Shown: piece by piece, positions 44,014 through 53,756 of the stretch | Numbering within the stretch: position 1 is the stretch's first letter | Layout: each line of letters starts with the position of its first letter | DNA from: Paucibacter sp. KCTC 42545 | Lineage (GTDB): Bacteria > Pseudomonadota > Gammaproteobacteria > Burkholderiales > Burkholderiaceae_C | NCBI RefSeq assembly: GCF_001477625.1 | Contig: NZ_CP013692.1 | Location: 1-64,000, forward strand | Direction of reading: 5' to 3' | Length of the DNA: 64,000 nt | Translations under genes and position numbers: made by a program | The notes under the pieces: generated by a model | Told to the model about the DNA's origin: nothing | The model's database searches: none | The model's input: only the letters and a program-made list of their open reading frames with translations

Positions 44014-45328
44014 TTGCTGCTGCGCCGTCTGCTTCTGCTCTTGCTGGCCTTGACCTTGCTGGCGCTTTACGCGAACGAGCATTGGATGAGCCGCACCCTG
44101 CGCGTGGATGCGCGCAGCCATGCGCAGTTGGCCAAGGCGGTGGACGATCGCGGAGTAGGCGGCCGCAGCAGCGCGCGGCTTGAGGTGCGCGAGGGCCGGC
44201 TGGTGCTGGCTTGCGAGATCCGCCCCGGCTACGAGTGGCCCTTTTTGTGATTTGCAATTGCCCTTGGCCGCCGACGGATCCAATGTTGATCTGAGCGACT
44301 TTGACCGTATGCGTTTGTGGGTGCGCGTCAGCGGGCCCGGTGAGCGGCATGAGTTGCGCGTTTTTCTACGCAATGCCGATGCCGCCTATGCCCGCAGCGG
44401 CGCTTTGGCCGACTTGAAGCCGCATGAGCTGGTGTTCGACGCCAGCAAGGAGCGCATGCCGGTCGATGTGGAACTGCGCCGCTTCATGGTGGCCTCGTGG
44501 TGGGTGCAAGCGCATCCGCAACCGCTGAAGGATTCGGGGCCGGAGTTAAACCAGGTCAAGCTGCTGAGCCTGACCACCGGCGGCGCGGTGCCGCCCGGCA
44601 GTCACACCATCGAGCTGGAGGCGGCCGAGTTCCGCGGCGTTTGGGTGGCACCTGCCACCTTCCGCCTGGGTGTGATCGGCGCCTGGATGCTGGTCATCAC
44701 GGCCTATTTGCTGTGGGACTGGCGCCGCTCGCGCAAGACCCTGGGCCAGCTGCTGCGGCGCAAGAACGAGTTGCAGCAGGCGAACGCCAAGCTCAAGGCG
44801 CGCTCACAGGATTTCGAAGCCAAAGCCCATCACGACCCCCTGACCGGCCTGCGCAATCGCCGCGGCCTGCAGCATGATGTGGCCCTGCTGACTCAGGCGC
44901 AGGAGGAGTTGTTCTTCCCTCTGACCGTGGTGTTTGTCGACATTGACCATTTCAAGCAGATCAATGATGCGCATGGCCACGATGTGGGTGATGCGGTGCT
45001 CCAGCAGTTTGCCCAGCTCTTGCAGGCCAATGTGCAGCGCGAGGACTTGCTGGCGCGTTGGGGCGGTGAGGAGTTTCTGCTGCTGATGCCGCAGACCGTG
45101 GCGGGCGAGGCCATGATGGTGGCCGAGCGCTTGCGCCAATGCATCGAGCAAGCCAGCTGGCCGGCCGGATTGACGCTGACCAGCAGCTTCGGCGTGGCGC
45201 AGGCCGATGGGGCGCAAGCGATGGAGGCCGCGCTGAAAGCGGCTGACGCGGCCATGTATCAGTCCAAGCAGCAGGGGCGCAATCGGGTGCAGCTCAAGGT
45301 GGCGGAGCGGGGCACAGCGCCCGATTGA
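44014..45328 (+). pseudogene. Membrane-bound diguanylate cyclase (GGDEF), reading frame broken by a T run
   Basis: The first part (TTG 44014 or, one frame earlier, ATG 44007) encodes a membrane helix and the start of a periplasmic domain, ending at a TGA at 44248-44250. The continuing frame gives DLQLPLAADGSNVDLSDF, a second helix (GVIGAWMLVITAYLLWDW), a coiled coil and a GGDEF domain with HDPLTGLRNRRG and RWGGEEF. One T fewer in the run 44242-44246 would join the two parts, so it is a frameshift mutation, a sequencing error or programmed shifting. The catalytic motif is intact. The I-site RxxD is absent (QRED). Confidence 0.75.
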
Positions 45329-45509
45329 ACGCTTGCGCGCGCGATCGAATGCTTGGCAGGGCAGCCCCGCGCTGGCCAAGGTTATAGATTGATTGCATGG
45401 GACTACGTGGTCTGCGCATCAAGTCGGCCCGCGCGCCGAGGTAAATTCGGGCACCTGTTTTTGGCGCTTGAGTCCATCGAGCGGCAAGCCACACAACGAA
45501 AGAGACGCG

Positions 45510-47846
45510 ATGACCGACATCACCAGCAAGAACACCAAGACCTTGTCCCCGGCCGAAGCGGCCTTGCGCGAGGCCGCGCTGGACTATCACCGTGCGCCGA
45601 CGCGCGGCAAGATCGCGGTCACGCCCACCAAGGCCTTGTCGAATCAGCGCGATCTGTCGTTGGCCTATTCGCCCGGTGTGGCCTATGCCTGCCTGGCCAT
45701 CGAGGAAGACCCCTCGCTGGCGGCTGACTACACCTCGCGCGCCAATCTGGTCGCCGTCATCACCAACGGCACGGCCGTGCTGGGACTGGGGGATATCGGC
45801 CCGCTGGCCTCCAAGCCGGTGATGGAAGGCAAGGGCTGCTTGTTCAAGAAATTTGCTGGCATTGATGTGTTCGACATCGAGTTGGCCGAGCGTGACCCCG
45901 ACAAGCTGGTGGACATGATTGCCGCTATGGAGCCCACCCTGGGCGGCATCAATTTGGAAGACATCAAGGCGCCCGAGTGCTTCTACATTGAGAAGAAGCT
46001 CAAAGAGCGCATGAACATCCCTGTCTTCCACGACGACCAACACGGCACGGCCATCATCTCCAGTGCCGCCCTGCTCAACGGCCTGGAACTGGTGGGCAAG
46101 GACATTGCGACCGTCAAGCTGGCGGTGTCGGGCGCGGGTGCCGCGGCCACGGCTTGCCTGGACCTGATGGTGGGTCTGGGCGTCAAGCGCGAGAACATTT
46201 TTGTCTGCGACTCCAAGGGCGTGATCCAGGATCAGCGAGAAGACGCCAAGGCCGGTAAGCTCGACGAGAGCAAGCAGCGCTACTGCCAGGTCACGGCCAA
46301 GCGCACGCTGGCCGATGTGGTCGATGGTGCCGATGTGTTCCTGGGTTGCTCGGCCGCCGGCGTGCTCACGCAGGAGATGGTGGTGACCATGGCGCCTAAG
46401 CCCATCATTCTGGCCCTGGCCAACCCCGAGCCCGAGATCCGCCCCGAGCTGGCCAAGGCTGTGCGGCCGGACTGCATCATGGCCACCGGCCGCTCGGACT
46501 ATCCCAACCAGGTCAACAACGTCCTGTGCTTCCCCTACATCTTCCGTGGCGCACTGGACTGCGGCGCCAGCAAGATCACCGAGGAAATGAAGCTGGCTTG
46601 CGTGCGCGAGATCGCCGCCCTGGCCAAGGCCGAGACCAGCGATGAAGTGGCGGCCGCCTACGCCGGCGAAGAGCTGGCTTTCGGCCCCGACTACCTGATC
46701 CCCAAGCCCTTCGATGCGCGCTTGATCCTGCGCATTGCCCCGGCCGTGGCCAAGGCGGCGGAAGAGTCGGGCGTCGCCGCGCGGCCGATCAAGGATCTGG
46801 AGGCTTATCGCCAGTCGCTGGAGCGCTTTGTCTACCAGACCGGCATGTTCATGCGCCCGGTGTTCACAGCGGCCAAGGCCAATCCCGCACGCGTGATCTA
46901 CGCCGAGGGCGAAGACGAGCGGGTGCTGCGCGCCGTGCAAGTGGCGCTGGATGAAGGCATCGTCAAGCCCACGCTGATCGGCCGGCCGGAGGTGATTCAG
47001 TCGCGCATTGCGCGGGCGGGCTTGCGCCTTAAGCTGGGCGTGGACGTGGCCATCATCGACCCCGAAAACGACAGCCGCTTCCGCCAGTACTGGGAGGCCT
47101 ATCACCAGGCGCTGGGCCGGCAAGGCGTGACCCCCGATATGGCCAAGGCGGCGGTGCGCCGCTCGGCCACCACCATTGGCGCCTTGGCTATCAAGCTGGG
47201 CGATGCCGACGCGATGATTTGCGGCATGGTGGGGCGCTATGACTCGCATCTGGATCATGTGCGCGACCTGATCGGCCTGCGCGCCGGTGCCAAGAGCTTC
47301 GCCACCATGAATGCCTTGATGCTGGAGCAGCACACCCTGTTCATCACCGACACCTTCGTCAACGATGCGCCCGATGCCGAGCAGCTGGCCGAAATCGCCG
47401 CCATGGCCGCCGACGAGGTGCAGCGCTTCGGCCTGCCGCCCAAGCTGGCTTTCGTCTCGCATTCCATGTTCGGCTCCAGCAAGCGGCCTTCGGCGCTGAA
47501 GATGCGCCAGGCCTACGAGCTGTTCGCCGCCGCCCACCCCGAGATCGAGGCGGACGGCGAGATGCATGGCGACGCGGCCTTGTCCGCCTCGGTGCGCGCG
47601 ACCTTCTTGCCCGACAGCCGCCTCAAAGGCGCGGCCAATCTGCTGGTGTTGCCCTCGCTGGATGCCGCCAACATCTTGTTCAATGTGCTGAAGATCAGCA
47701 GCAGCCACGGCGTGACGGTGGGCCCCATCTTGCTGGGCGCGGCGGCGCCGGTGCACATCCTGACGCCTTCGGCCACGGTGCGCCGCATCGTCAATATGAC
47801 GGCGCTGGCGGTGGCCGATGTGCTGGCCTTGCGCGGCGCGAAATGA
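45510..47846 (+). CDS. maeB: NADP-dependent malic enzyme with phosphotransacetylase-like domain
   Basis: The 778-residue protein has an N-terminal malic enzyme ([61 protein letters not shown]). A C-terminal phosphotransacetylase-like domain follows from about residue 440 ([37 protein letters not shown]). This two-domain MaeB converts malate to pyruvate with NADP; the second domain is usually regulatory. The start is the ATG at 45510. A strong hairpin terminator follows, so maeB and pyk are separate transcripts. Confidence 0.96.
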   Translation: MTDITSKNTKTLSPAEAALREAALDYHRAPTRGKIAVTPTKALSNQRDLSLAYSPGVAYACLAIEEDPSLAADYTSRANLVAVITNGTAVLGLGDIGPLASKPVMEGKGCLFKKFAGIDVFDIELAERDPDKLVDMIAAMEPTLGGINLEDIKAPECFYIEKKLKERMNIPVFHDDQHGTAIISSAALLNGLELVGKDIATVKLAVSGAGAAATACLDLMVGLGVKRENIFVCDSKGVIQDQREDAKAGKLDESKQRYCQVTAKRTLADVVDGADVFLGCSAAGVLTQEMVVTMAPKPIILALANPEPEIRPELAKAVRPDCIMATGRSDYPNQVNNVLCFPYIFRGALDCGASKITEEMKLACVREIAALAKAETSDEVAAAYAGEELAFGPDYLIPKPFDARLILRIAPAVAKAAEESGVAARPIKDLEAYRQSLERFVYQTGMFMRPVFTAAKANPARVIYAEGEDERVLRAVQVALDEGIVKPTLIGRPEVIQSRIARAGLRLKLGVDVAIIDPENDSRFRQYWEAYHQALGRQGVTPDMAKAAVRRSATTIGALAIKLGDADAMICGMVGRYDSHLDHVRDLIGLRAGAKSFATMNALMLEQHTLFITDTFVNDAPDAEQLAEIAAMAADEVQRFGLPPKLAFVSHSMFGSSKRPSALKMRQAYELFAAAHPEIEADGEMHGDAALSASVRATFLPDSRLKGAANLLVLPSLDAANILFNVLKISSSHGVTVGPILLGAAAPVHILTPSATVRRIVNMTALAVADVLALRGAK

Positions 47847-47891
47847 GGGGGATTGAGCGCTGAAGCCAGCGCTTGAATCCGGAATGAAATC

Positions 47892-47922
47892 AAAGGCCCG
47901 GCATTGCCGGGCCTTTGTCGTT
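47892..47922 (+). terminator. Rho-independent terminator after maeB
   Basis: AAAGGCCCGGC (47892-47902) pairs perfectly with GCCGGGCCTTT (47906-47916) over a 3-base loop, followed by GTCGTTT. The T tail is short, but the A and T at the stem base allow action in both directions. Confidence 0.85.
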
Positions 47923-47973
47923 TCGGGCCCGCGGCGCTTCGGGCACGGGTCCTGCATTGGTAACCCGCTGTAA

Positions 47974-48003
47974 TCGACTTTCCGCCGATTTGCGCTCCAT
48001 AAT
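47974..48003 (+). promoter_or_regulatory. Possible sigma-70 promoter of pyk
   Basis: TCGACT (47974-47979), an 18-base spacer and CATAAT (47998-48003) match the sigma-70 boxes at 4 and 5 of 6 positions. It lies about 36 bases before the pyk start, after the maeB terminator, so a promoter is expected here. The exact boxes are uncertain. Confidence 0.4.
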
Positions 48004-48039
48004 CACTCGCTTGTAACTTTATTTCAGCGAGAGCCTGCC

Positions 48040-49470
48040 ATGTCCCGTGCCACCAAGATCGTTGCCACCCTCGGCCCCGCCTCCTCGTCGCCCGAGGTCT
48101 TGGAGCGCATGATCCGCGCCGGCGTCGACGTGGTGCGGCTGAACTTCTCGCATGGCAAGGCGCAAGACCATATCGACCGCGCCCGCATGGTGCGCGAGGT
48201 GGCCGCTGCCGCCGGCAAGTCGGTGGCCATCATGGCCGACCTGCAAGGCCCCAAGATCCGCGTCGGCAAATTCGAGAACGGCAAGATCGAGCTGATCAAC
48301 GGCCGCCCCTTCATCCTCGATGCTGATCGCACCGAGCTGGGCAATGACGATGTGGTGGGCCTCGATTACAAAGAGCTGCCCCGCGATGTGAAGCCCGGCG
48401 ACACCTTGCTGCTCAACGACGGCCTGCTGGTGCTGACGGTGGAGGCAGTGCGTGGCGCGGCCGTGCACACCATCGTCAAGCAAGGTGGTGAGCTGAGCAA
48501 TAACAAAGGCATCAACAAGCAGGGCGGTGGCCTGACCGCGCCGGCCCTGACCGGCAAGGACATGGAAGACATCAAGACCGCGATGAGCTTCCAGTGCGAA
48601 TACTTGGCGGTGAGCTTCCCCAAGAACGCCACCGATATGGAGATGGCGCGCCAACTGGCCAATGTGGCCGGTGAGCCCTATCGCCACAAGCCGGGCATGA
48701 TTGCCAAGATCGAGCGCTACGAAGCCATCCCGCATCTGGAAGCCATTCTGCGCGCCAGCGACGGCATCATGGTGGCGCGTGGCGACTTGGCGGTGGAAGT
48801 GGGCAATGCCGCCGTGCCGGCCCTGCAAAAGCGCATGATCAAGCTGGCGCGTGAGCTGGACAAGGTGGCCATCACCGCCACGCAGATGATGGAGTCCATG
48901 ATCGTCAACCCGGTGCCCACCCGCGCCGAGGTCAGCGATGTGGCCAATGCGGTGCTGGACGGCACCGATGCGGTGATGCTCAGCGCCGAGACCGCTGCGG
49001 GCAAGTTCCCGGTCGAGACCATTGAGCAGATGGCCGCCATCGCCCTGGAAGCCGAACGCGCCGAATTCGTCACCCTGGACACCGACTTTGCCGGCCGCCA
49101 GTTTGCCCGCATCGACCAGTCGATCGCCATGGGCGCGCTGTTCACCGCCCATCACCTGGGCTGCAAAGCGATTCTGGCGCTGACCGAGTCGGGATCGACC
49201 GCGCTGTGGATGAGCCGCCACCGCATTCAGGTGCCGATTTTTGCGCTTACTACCACGGCCATCAGCCAGCGCAAGATGACGCTGTACCGCAATGTCCAGC
49301 CCCTGCTGATGCCCAAGTTTGAGGATCGCGACACCGCCCTGGCTGCGGCCGAGAAGATCCTCGTCGACAAGGGCGTGCTGATGCCCGGCGACACCTATGC
49401 CATCACCTGCGGCGAGCCCATGGGCTATCCCGGCGGCACGAATATGCTCAAGGTTTGCCGGGTCGCTTGA
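48040..49470 (+). CDS. pyk: Pyruvate kinase
   Basis: The 476-residue enzyme has TKIVATLGPASSSPEVLERMIRAGVDVVRLNFSHG, ADLQGPKIRVGKF, the catalytic lysine region GMIAKIER, VARGDLAVEVG and ITATQMMESMIVNPVPTRAEVSDVANAVLDGTDAVMLSAETAAG. It makes pyruvate and ATP from phosphoenolpyruvate. The C-terminal allosteric domain is complete. The gene lies in its usual place between pgk and fba. Confidence 0.98.
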   Translation: MSRATKIVATLGPASSSPEVLERMIRAGVDVVRLNFSHGKAQDHIDRARMVREVAAAAGKSVAIMADLQGPKIRVGKFENGKIELINGRPFILDADRTELGNDDVVGLDYKELPRDVKPGDTLLLNDGLLVLTVEAVRGAAVHTIVKQGGELSNNKGINKQGGGLTAPALTGKDMEDIKTAMSFQCEYLAVSFPKNATDMEMARQLANVAGEPYRHKPGMIAKIERYEAIPHLEAILRASDGIMVARGDLAVEVGNAAVPALQKRMIKLARELDKVAITATQMMESMIVNPVPTRAEVSDVANAVLDGTDAVMLSAETAAGKFPVETIEQMAAIALEAERAEFVTLDTDFAGRQFARIDQSIAMGALFTAHHLGCKAILALTESGSTALWMSRHRIQVPIFALTTTAISQRKMTLYRNVQPLLMPKFEDRDTALAAAEKILVDKGVLMPGDTYAITCGEPMGYPGGTNMLKVCRVA

Positions 49471-49525
49471 GCCGGCGGGTGGCCTGCCTGAGTTGACTCA
49501 GACGGGTTCAGCGCTCTTTGGCGCT

Positions 49526-50548
49526 TTATGCGCTCTGCGCGCTCTTGATCAAGGCCGCCGTGCGCGCCGTCATATGGGTGGGCAGCAGCTCCACTTGCGG
49601 GTGGGCGCGTGCGAAGACGCGGAACAACTCGTCCGTGAATCCGTGGCCCACATCGCTGACGCCGTCGAAGTTGATCTCGGCCCGTTTGAATTGCGGCAGT
49701 CGCGCGGCCACCCGGCGCGCTTGGGCGCGTGAGTCCAGGGCCTGGCCCGGCCCGGCCAACAGGCGCAGGGCGATGACGGTCTGGTCGAACTCAATGCCGC
49801 TGCCGTCCATGCTCCAGGCTTCCAGCACCTGATCCAGCGTGCGCTGGGTGTCCAGCGCAATCGCCATGTAAATGGAGCTGCCCTGGCGCGGCATGGGGCG
49901 GCCCGGCTGCCAGCCGGCGGACTCCCAGGCGCGGCGCTGAAAGGCGGTGTTGTTTGCGTGGATGTCGAACACATCGGCCAGCTGTGAGCTGAAGAACAGG
50001 CCGCGGCCGGTGTGCTGCTCGGGCTGACTGGTCAAGCGGCCTTTGCTCAGCTCCAGCATGGCGTGTTGCGCGTCCTCGATGCCGAAGGCGCGGCAGATAT
50101 TGGCGAACACGCCACAGCCATCATCCGAGACCAGCAACTGCACATGGCTGGGTGTTTGGCGCAGTGACACCGTCACGCTGCTGCCGCCGCTGTGGTCGGC
50201 GGCGTTGTTGACCAGTTCGGTGAAGCCATGCCGAATCATCCGTGCCACGCTGGGGGGCAGGGCGAAATGCGGTGCGAAGTCGCGCTGCCAGGGCAGGTCT
50301 TCCTGCAGGCCGTGCAAGGTGTAGGAGCGCGCCACTTGGCGCAGCACGCCGGGCGAATAAACGGGATGGCGGTCGCTGCCGCTGCGGGCGAGCCAGCCGG
50401 CATTCACCAAGCGGCGCAGCGCGGCCAGGCTGGCGCGGCGGCTGGCGCCGGTGCGGTCTTCGATATGACTGGCCAGGTCGAGTGAATGCTCGTTGGCGGC
50501 TGCGGTGATCCACAGCGTGAGTTGATCGATGGAAAGTCGAATCGGCAT
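49526..50548 (-). CDS. Winged-helix/HATPase/STAS-like (DUF4325) protein
   Basis: The 340-residue protein starts with a helix-turn-helix-like region (GASRRASLAALRRLVNAGWLARSG). A GHKL ATPase domain follows: HGFTELVNNAADHSGG is the N box, VSDDGCGVF the G1 box and HTGRGLFFSSQLAD the G2 box. It ends with a STAS-like DUF4325 domain (INFDGVSDVGHGFTDELFRVFARAHP). No histidine phospho-acceptor domain is seen, so it is more like an anti-sigma or regulatory ATPase than a classical sensor kinase. The start at ATG 50548 follows from upstream stop-like residues. It is divergent from the ODP-type gene. Confidence 0.82.
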   Translation of the reverse strand: MPIRLSIDQLTLWITAAANEHSLDLASHIEDRTGASRRASLAALRRLVNAGWLARSGSDRHPVYSPGVLRQVARSYTLHGLQEDLPWQRDFAPHFALPPSVARMIRHGFTELVNNAADHSGGSSVTVSLRQTPSHVQLLVSDDGCGVFANICRAFGIEDAQHAMLELSKGRLTSQPEQHTGRGLFFSSQLADVFDIHANNTAFQRRAWESAGWQPGRPMPRQGSSIYMAIALDTQRTLDQVLEAWSMDGSGIEFDQTVIALRLLAGPGQALDSRAQARRVAARLPQFKRAEINFDGVSDVGHGFTDELFRVFARAHPQVELLPTHMTARTAALIKSAQSA

Positions 50549-50700
50549 AGCAGTTCGCCCCAGTGGTTGGCGCCGCCAGTGTGCATGAATGTGCCGGGCC
50601 CTGCTGGCAAAGATGCGCTGAATTCGCCCGTCAGCCTTGGCGCATGCCGGGTCGCTAGGCGATCGTCGCCCTGGCTTTGGCTTGCCTTTTGTCAAACCGA

Positions 50701-50718
50701 CTAGGCCTAGCGGCCGCT
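50701..50718. promoter_or_regulatory. Two adjoining palindromes in the HATPase/ODP divergent region
   Basis: CTAGGCCTAG (50701-50710) and AGCGGCCGCT (50709-50718) are both perfect 10-base palindromes sharing two bases. They lie 48-65 bases before the ODP gene and about 150 bases before the divergent HATPase gene. They may be operators for one or both genes, but GC-rich palindromes occur by chance. Confidence 0.35.
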
Positions 50719-50765
50719 ACATTGGGCGCCTTCTTGTGCCCCCAGTTACACCGAGTCACGCCGAC

Positions 50766-51536
50766 ATGCCAATCGAACTCTTCAATCAGAACGGGCATAT
50801 CTGCCTGATGTTTACCGACCTCTGCGTGGAGGGGGGCGAGGCGGTGCAGTCCAACCAGTTCCTGGTCATCGACGCCGGCACCGGCGCCATCATCGACCCG
50901 GGTGGCAATCTGGCCTACGGCGAGCTGTACCTGTCCATGACCCGGCATTTCGCGCCGCACAAGCTCTCGGCCATTCTTGCCTCGCATGCCGACCCCGACA
51001 TCATCGCCTCGCTGGACCGATGGATGACGGCAACCACCGACGCCAAGCTCTATATCTCGAAGATTTGGGAGCGCTTCGTCCCGCACTTCTGCAAGGCCGG
51101 CAAGACCACCGGGCGCATCGTGGGCATTCCCGACCTGGGCATGCGCATTCCCCTGGGCAGCAGCGAGCTGATTGCCTTGCCGGCGCATTTCCTGCACTCC
51201 GAAGGCAATTTCCAGTTCTTTGACCCGGTCAGCCGCATCCTGTTTTCCGGCGATCTGGGCGCGTCCATGGTGGGGGCGAGTGCGGCGCAAACAGCCATCA
51301 CCTCGCTGGCGGAGCACATCCCGCGCATGGAGGCCTTCCATCGGCGGTACATGGTTTCCAACAAGGTGTTGCGCCACTGGGTGCAGATGGTGCGCGGCCT
51401 GCCCATCAAGATGATCGTGCCCCAGCACGGCGCGCCGTTGCGCGGCGCGGCGGTGCAGGAGTTCATCACCTGGGTCGAGACCTTGTCTTGCGGGATCGAC
51501 CTGATGACGGATCGCGACTACGCTGTGCCGAGCTGA
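50766..51536 (+). CDS. Metallo-beta-lactamase fold protein of the ODP (di-iron oxygen-binding) type
   Basis: The 256-residue protein has an altered beta-lactamase metal site. ASHADPDIIASL stands where HxHxDH is usual, PAHFLHSEGNFQFFD is the next ligand region, then LFSGDLGA and VPQHGAPLRG. This pattern belongs to ODP-like flavodiiron relatives, which bind oxygen at a di-iron site. It has no flavodoxin domain, so it may be a sensor rather than an oxygen reductase (inference). It is divergent from the HATPase/STAS-like gene. Confidence 0.78.
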   Translation: MPIELFNQNGHICLMFTDLCVEGGEAVQSNQFLVIDAGTGAIIDPGGNLAYGELYLSMTRHFAPHKLSAILASHADPDIIASLDRWMTATTDAKLYISKIWERFVPHFCKAGKTTGRIVGIPDLGMRIPLGSSELIALPAHFLHSEGNFQFFDPVSRILFSGDLGASMVGASAAQTAITSLAEHIPRMEAFHRRYMVSNKVLRHWVQMVRGLPIKMIVPQHGAPLRGAAVQEFITWVETLSCGIDLMTDRDYAVPS

Positions 51537-51578
51537 GTTCGGCGGAGCCGTCATGGCGCACCGCTAGAATCGCCCGAA

Positions 51579-51596
51579 GTTACAGCGCGGTTACAG
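51579..51596 (+). promoter_or_regulatory. Direct repeat GTTACAG upstream of fba
   Basis: GTTACAG occurs at 51579-51585 and 51590-51596, exactly 11 bases apart (one helical turn), about 90 bases before the fba start. Such spacing suits an activator bound as a dimer. TAGAAT at 51565-51570 nearby may be a -10 box. All of this is tentative. Confidence 0.3.
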
Positions 51597-51684
51597 GCGG
51601 AGCATGAGGTTGATGTGCGAGTCCGTTCTGAGCAGCGTTTGATTCAAGAACACCAGATTTCAAACTCCCGGAGAACTTCTCATC

Positions 51685-52749
51685 ATGGCTCTCGTTTCAA
51701 TGCGTCAACTGCTGGACCATGCTGCTGAGCATGGCTACGGCATCCCCGCCTTCAACGTCAACAACCTCGAACAAGTGCAGGCCGTCATGGCCGCGGCCGA
51801 CGAAGTCGGTGCGCCGGTGATCCTGCAAGCCTCGGCTGGCGCACGCAAGTACGCCGGTGAAGCCTTCATCAAGCACCTGATTCAGGCCGCTGTCGAATCC
51901 TTCCCGCACATCCCTCTGGTGATGCACCAAGATCACGGTCAAACCCCGGCGATCTGCCAGGGCGCCATCGACCTGGGCTTTAGCTCGGTGATGATGGATG
52001 GCTCCTTGATGGCCGACGGCAAGACGCCCGCCAGCTTTGACTACAACATCGACGTGACCCGCCAGGTCGTTGCCCTGGCGCACAAGGTCGGCGTCACCGT
52101 CGAAGGCGAGCTGGGCTGCCTGGGTTCGCTGGAAACCGGCGAAGCGGGTGAGGAAGACGGCATCGGCGCCGTCGGCAAGCTCGACCACAGCCAGATGTTG
52201 ACCGACCCCGAAGAGGCCGCTCAATTCGTCAAGGCCACCGGCCTGGACGCTCTGGCCATCGCCATCGGCACCAGCCACGGCGCTTACAAATTCACCCGCA
52301 AGCCCACCGGCGACATCCTGGCGATCTCGCGCGTCAAGGAAATCCACGCCCGCATCCCCAACACCCACTTGGTCATGCACGGCTCGTCCAGCGTGCCGCA
52401 AGAGTTGCTGGAACAGATCCGCAAATACGGCGGCGCGATGAAAGAGACTTACGGCGTGCCGGTGGAAGAGATCCAAGAAGCCATCAAGTTCGGCGTGCGC
52501 AAGATCAATATCGACACCGATATCCGCCTGGCCATGACCGGCGCGGTGCGCCAGTTCCTGGTTGAGAACCCCGATAAGTTCGACGCTCGCGAATGGCTCA
52601 AGCCCGCTCGCGAAGCCGCCAAGCTGGTGTGCAAGCAGCGTTATCAAGAGTTCGGCTGCGAAGGCCAAGCCGGCAAGATCAAGGCACGCAGCCTTATCGA
52701 TGTGGCCGCGGCCTACGCCCGTGGCGAGTTGAACCAAGTCGTGCAGTAA
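51685..52749 (+). CDS. fba: Fructose-bisphosphate aldolase, class II
   Basis: The 354-residue enzyme has [22 protein letters not shown] and the zinc-binding HQDHGQTP. Further motifs are [23 protein letters not shown] and VMHGSSSVP, then [20 protein letters not shown]. It belongs to the class II subtype found in Calvin-cycle and betaproteobacterial glycolytic clusters. It cleaves fructose-1,6-bisphosphate. A terminator follows and separates it from purC. Confidence 0.98.
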   Translation: MALVSMRQLLDHAAEHGYGIPAFNVNNLEQVQAVMAAADEVGAPVILQASAGARKYAGEAFIKHLIQAAVESFPHIPLVMHQDHGQTPAICQGAIDLGFSSVMMDGSLMADGKTPASFDYNIDVTRQVVALAHKVGVTVEGELGCLGSLETGEAGEEDGIGAVGKLDHSQMLTDPEEAAQFVKATGLDALAIAIGTSHGAYKFTRKPTGDILAISRVKEIHARIPNTHLVMHGSSSVPQELLEQIRKYGGAMKETYGVPVEEIQEAIKFGVRKINIDTDIRLAMTGAVRQFLVENPDKFDAREWLKPAREAAKLVCKQRYQEFGCEGQAGKIKARSLIDVAAAYARGELNQVVQ

Positions 52750-52768
52750 GCCGGCGCATTCACGTCGG

Positions 52769-52802
52769 AAGCCCGCCGAGCCTCGCGTCGGTGGGCTTTT
52801 TT
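52769..52802 (+). terminator. Rho-independent terminator after fba
   Basis: AAGCCCGCCGA (52769-52779) pairs with TCGGTGGGCTT (52788-52798 region, one mismatch), followed by a run of T. It ends the fba transcript. Confidence 0.88.
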
Positions 52803-52856
52803 CATGCCTTTTGTCCTTAAAATCAGTGACTTCATTTGCCTGCCTCTCTCCTTGCC

Positions 52857-53756
52857 ATGACCGCTGCACTGTTGAATTCCTCGCTGACCTCCTTGCCCCT
52901 GATCGCCCGCGGCAAGGTGCGCGAAAACTATGCGGTCGGTGAGGATCGCATCCTGATGGTGGCCAGCGACCGCATCTCGGCCTACGACGTCATCATGGGC
53001 GAGCCCATCCCCGGCAAGGGCGCGCTGCTGACGCAAATGGCCTTGTTCTGGTTCGCCAAGCTGGACGGCATCGTGCCCAATCATTTGACCGGCGATGACC
53101 CACTGTCGGTGGTGAGCGAGGCCGACAAGGCGCAGGTGCGCGACCGCTCCATGCTGGTCAAGCGCCTCAAGCCCCTGCCCATCGAGGCAGTGGTGCGCGG
53201 CTACTTGGCCGGCAGCGGCTGGGCCGAGTACAAGCAAAACGGCGAAGTCTGCGGCGTCAAGCTGCCGGCCGGTCTGCAAAACGCCAGCAAGCTGCCCGCG
53301 CCCATCTTCACCCCCGCCACCAAGGCCGAGATGGGTGATCACGACGAGAACATCAATTTCGAGCGCTGCGTCGAGATCATCGGCAAGGACCTGGCCGAGC
53401 GCGTGCGCGACATCTCCATCCAGCTCTACCAGCGCGCCGCTGATTTCGCGCTGAGCAAGGGCATCATCATTGCCGACACCAAGTTCGAATTCGGCCTGGA
53501 TGCCGAGGGCACGCTGACGCTGATGGACGAGGTGCTGACGCCCGACTCCTCGCGCTACTGGCCGGCCGAAAGCTATGCCGTGGGCCGCAACCCGCCCAGC
53601 TACGACAAGCAGTTCCTGCGTGACTGGTTGGAACAAGCCCAGGTGGACGGCAAGCCCTGGGGCAAGGTTGCGCCCGCACCGGCCCTGCCGGCCGAAGTGA
53701 TTGAGAACACGGCCGCCAAATACGGCGAAGCGCTGCAGCGCCTGACTCAGGCATGA
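52857..53756 (+). CDS. purC: Phosphoribosylaminoimidazole-succinocarboxamide synthase
   Basis: The 299-residue enzyme has [58 protein letters not shown] and [15 protein letters not shown], all diagnostic of SAICAR synthase. It joins aspartate to CAIR in purine synthesis. The ATG at 52857 is chosen over TTG 52836. The next gene starts within its last 4 bases. Confidence 0.97.
   Translation: MTAALLNSSLTSLPLIARGKVRENYAVGEDRILMVASDRISAYDVIMGEPIPGKGALLTQMALFWFAKLDGIVPNHLTGDDPLSVVSEADKAQVRDRSMLVKRLKPLPIEAVVRGYLAGSGWAEYKQNGEVCGVKLPAGLQNASKLPAPIFTPATKAEMGDHDENINFERCVEIIGKDLAERVRDISIQLYQRAADFALSKGIIIADTKFEFGLDAEGTLTLMDEVLTPDSSRYWPAESYAVGRNPPSYDKQFLRDWLEQAQVDGKPWGKVAPAPALPAEVIENTAAKYGEALQRLTQA

Noticed and set aside
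45294-47957. Open frame of 887 codons on the minus strand
   Set aside because: It is exactly antisense to maeB, whose protein matches a known family over its full length. Long antisense frames are common in GC-rich genes and this one encodes only Gln/His/Arg-rich residues with no recognisable motif.
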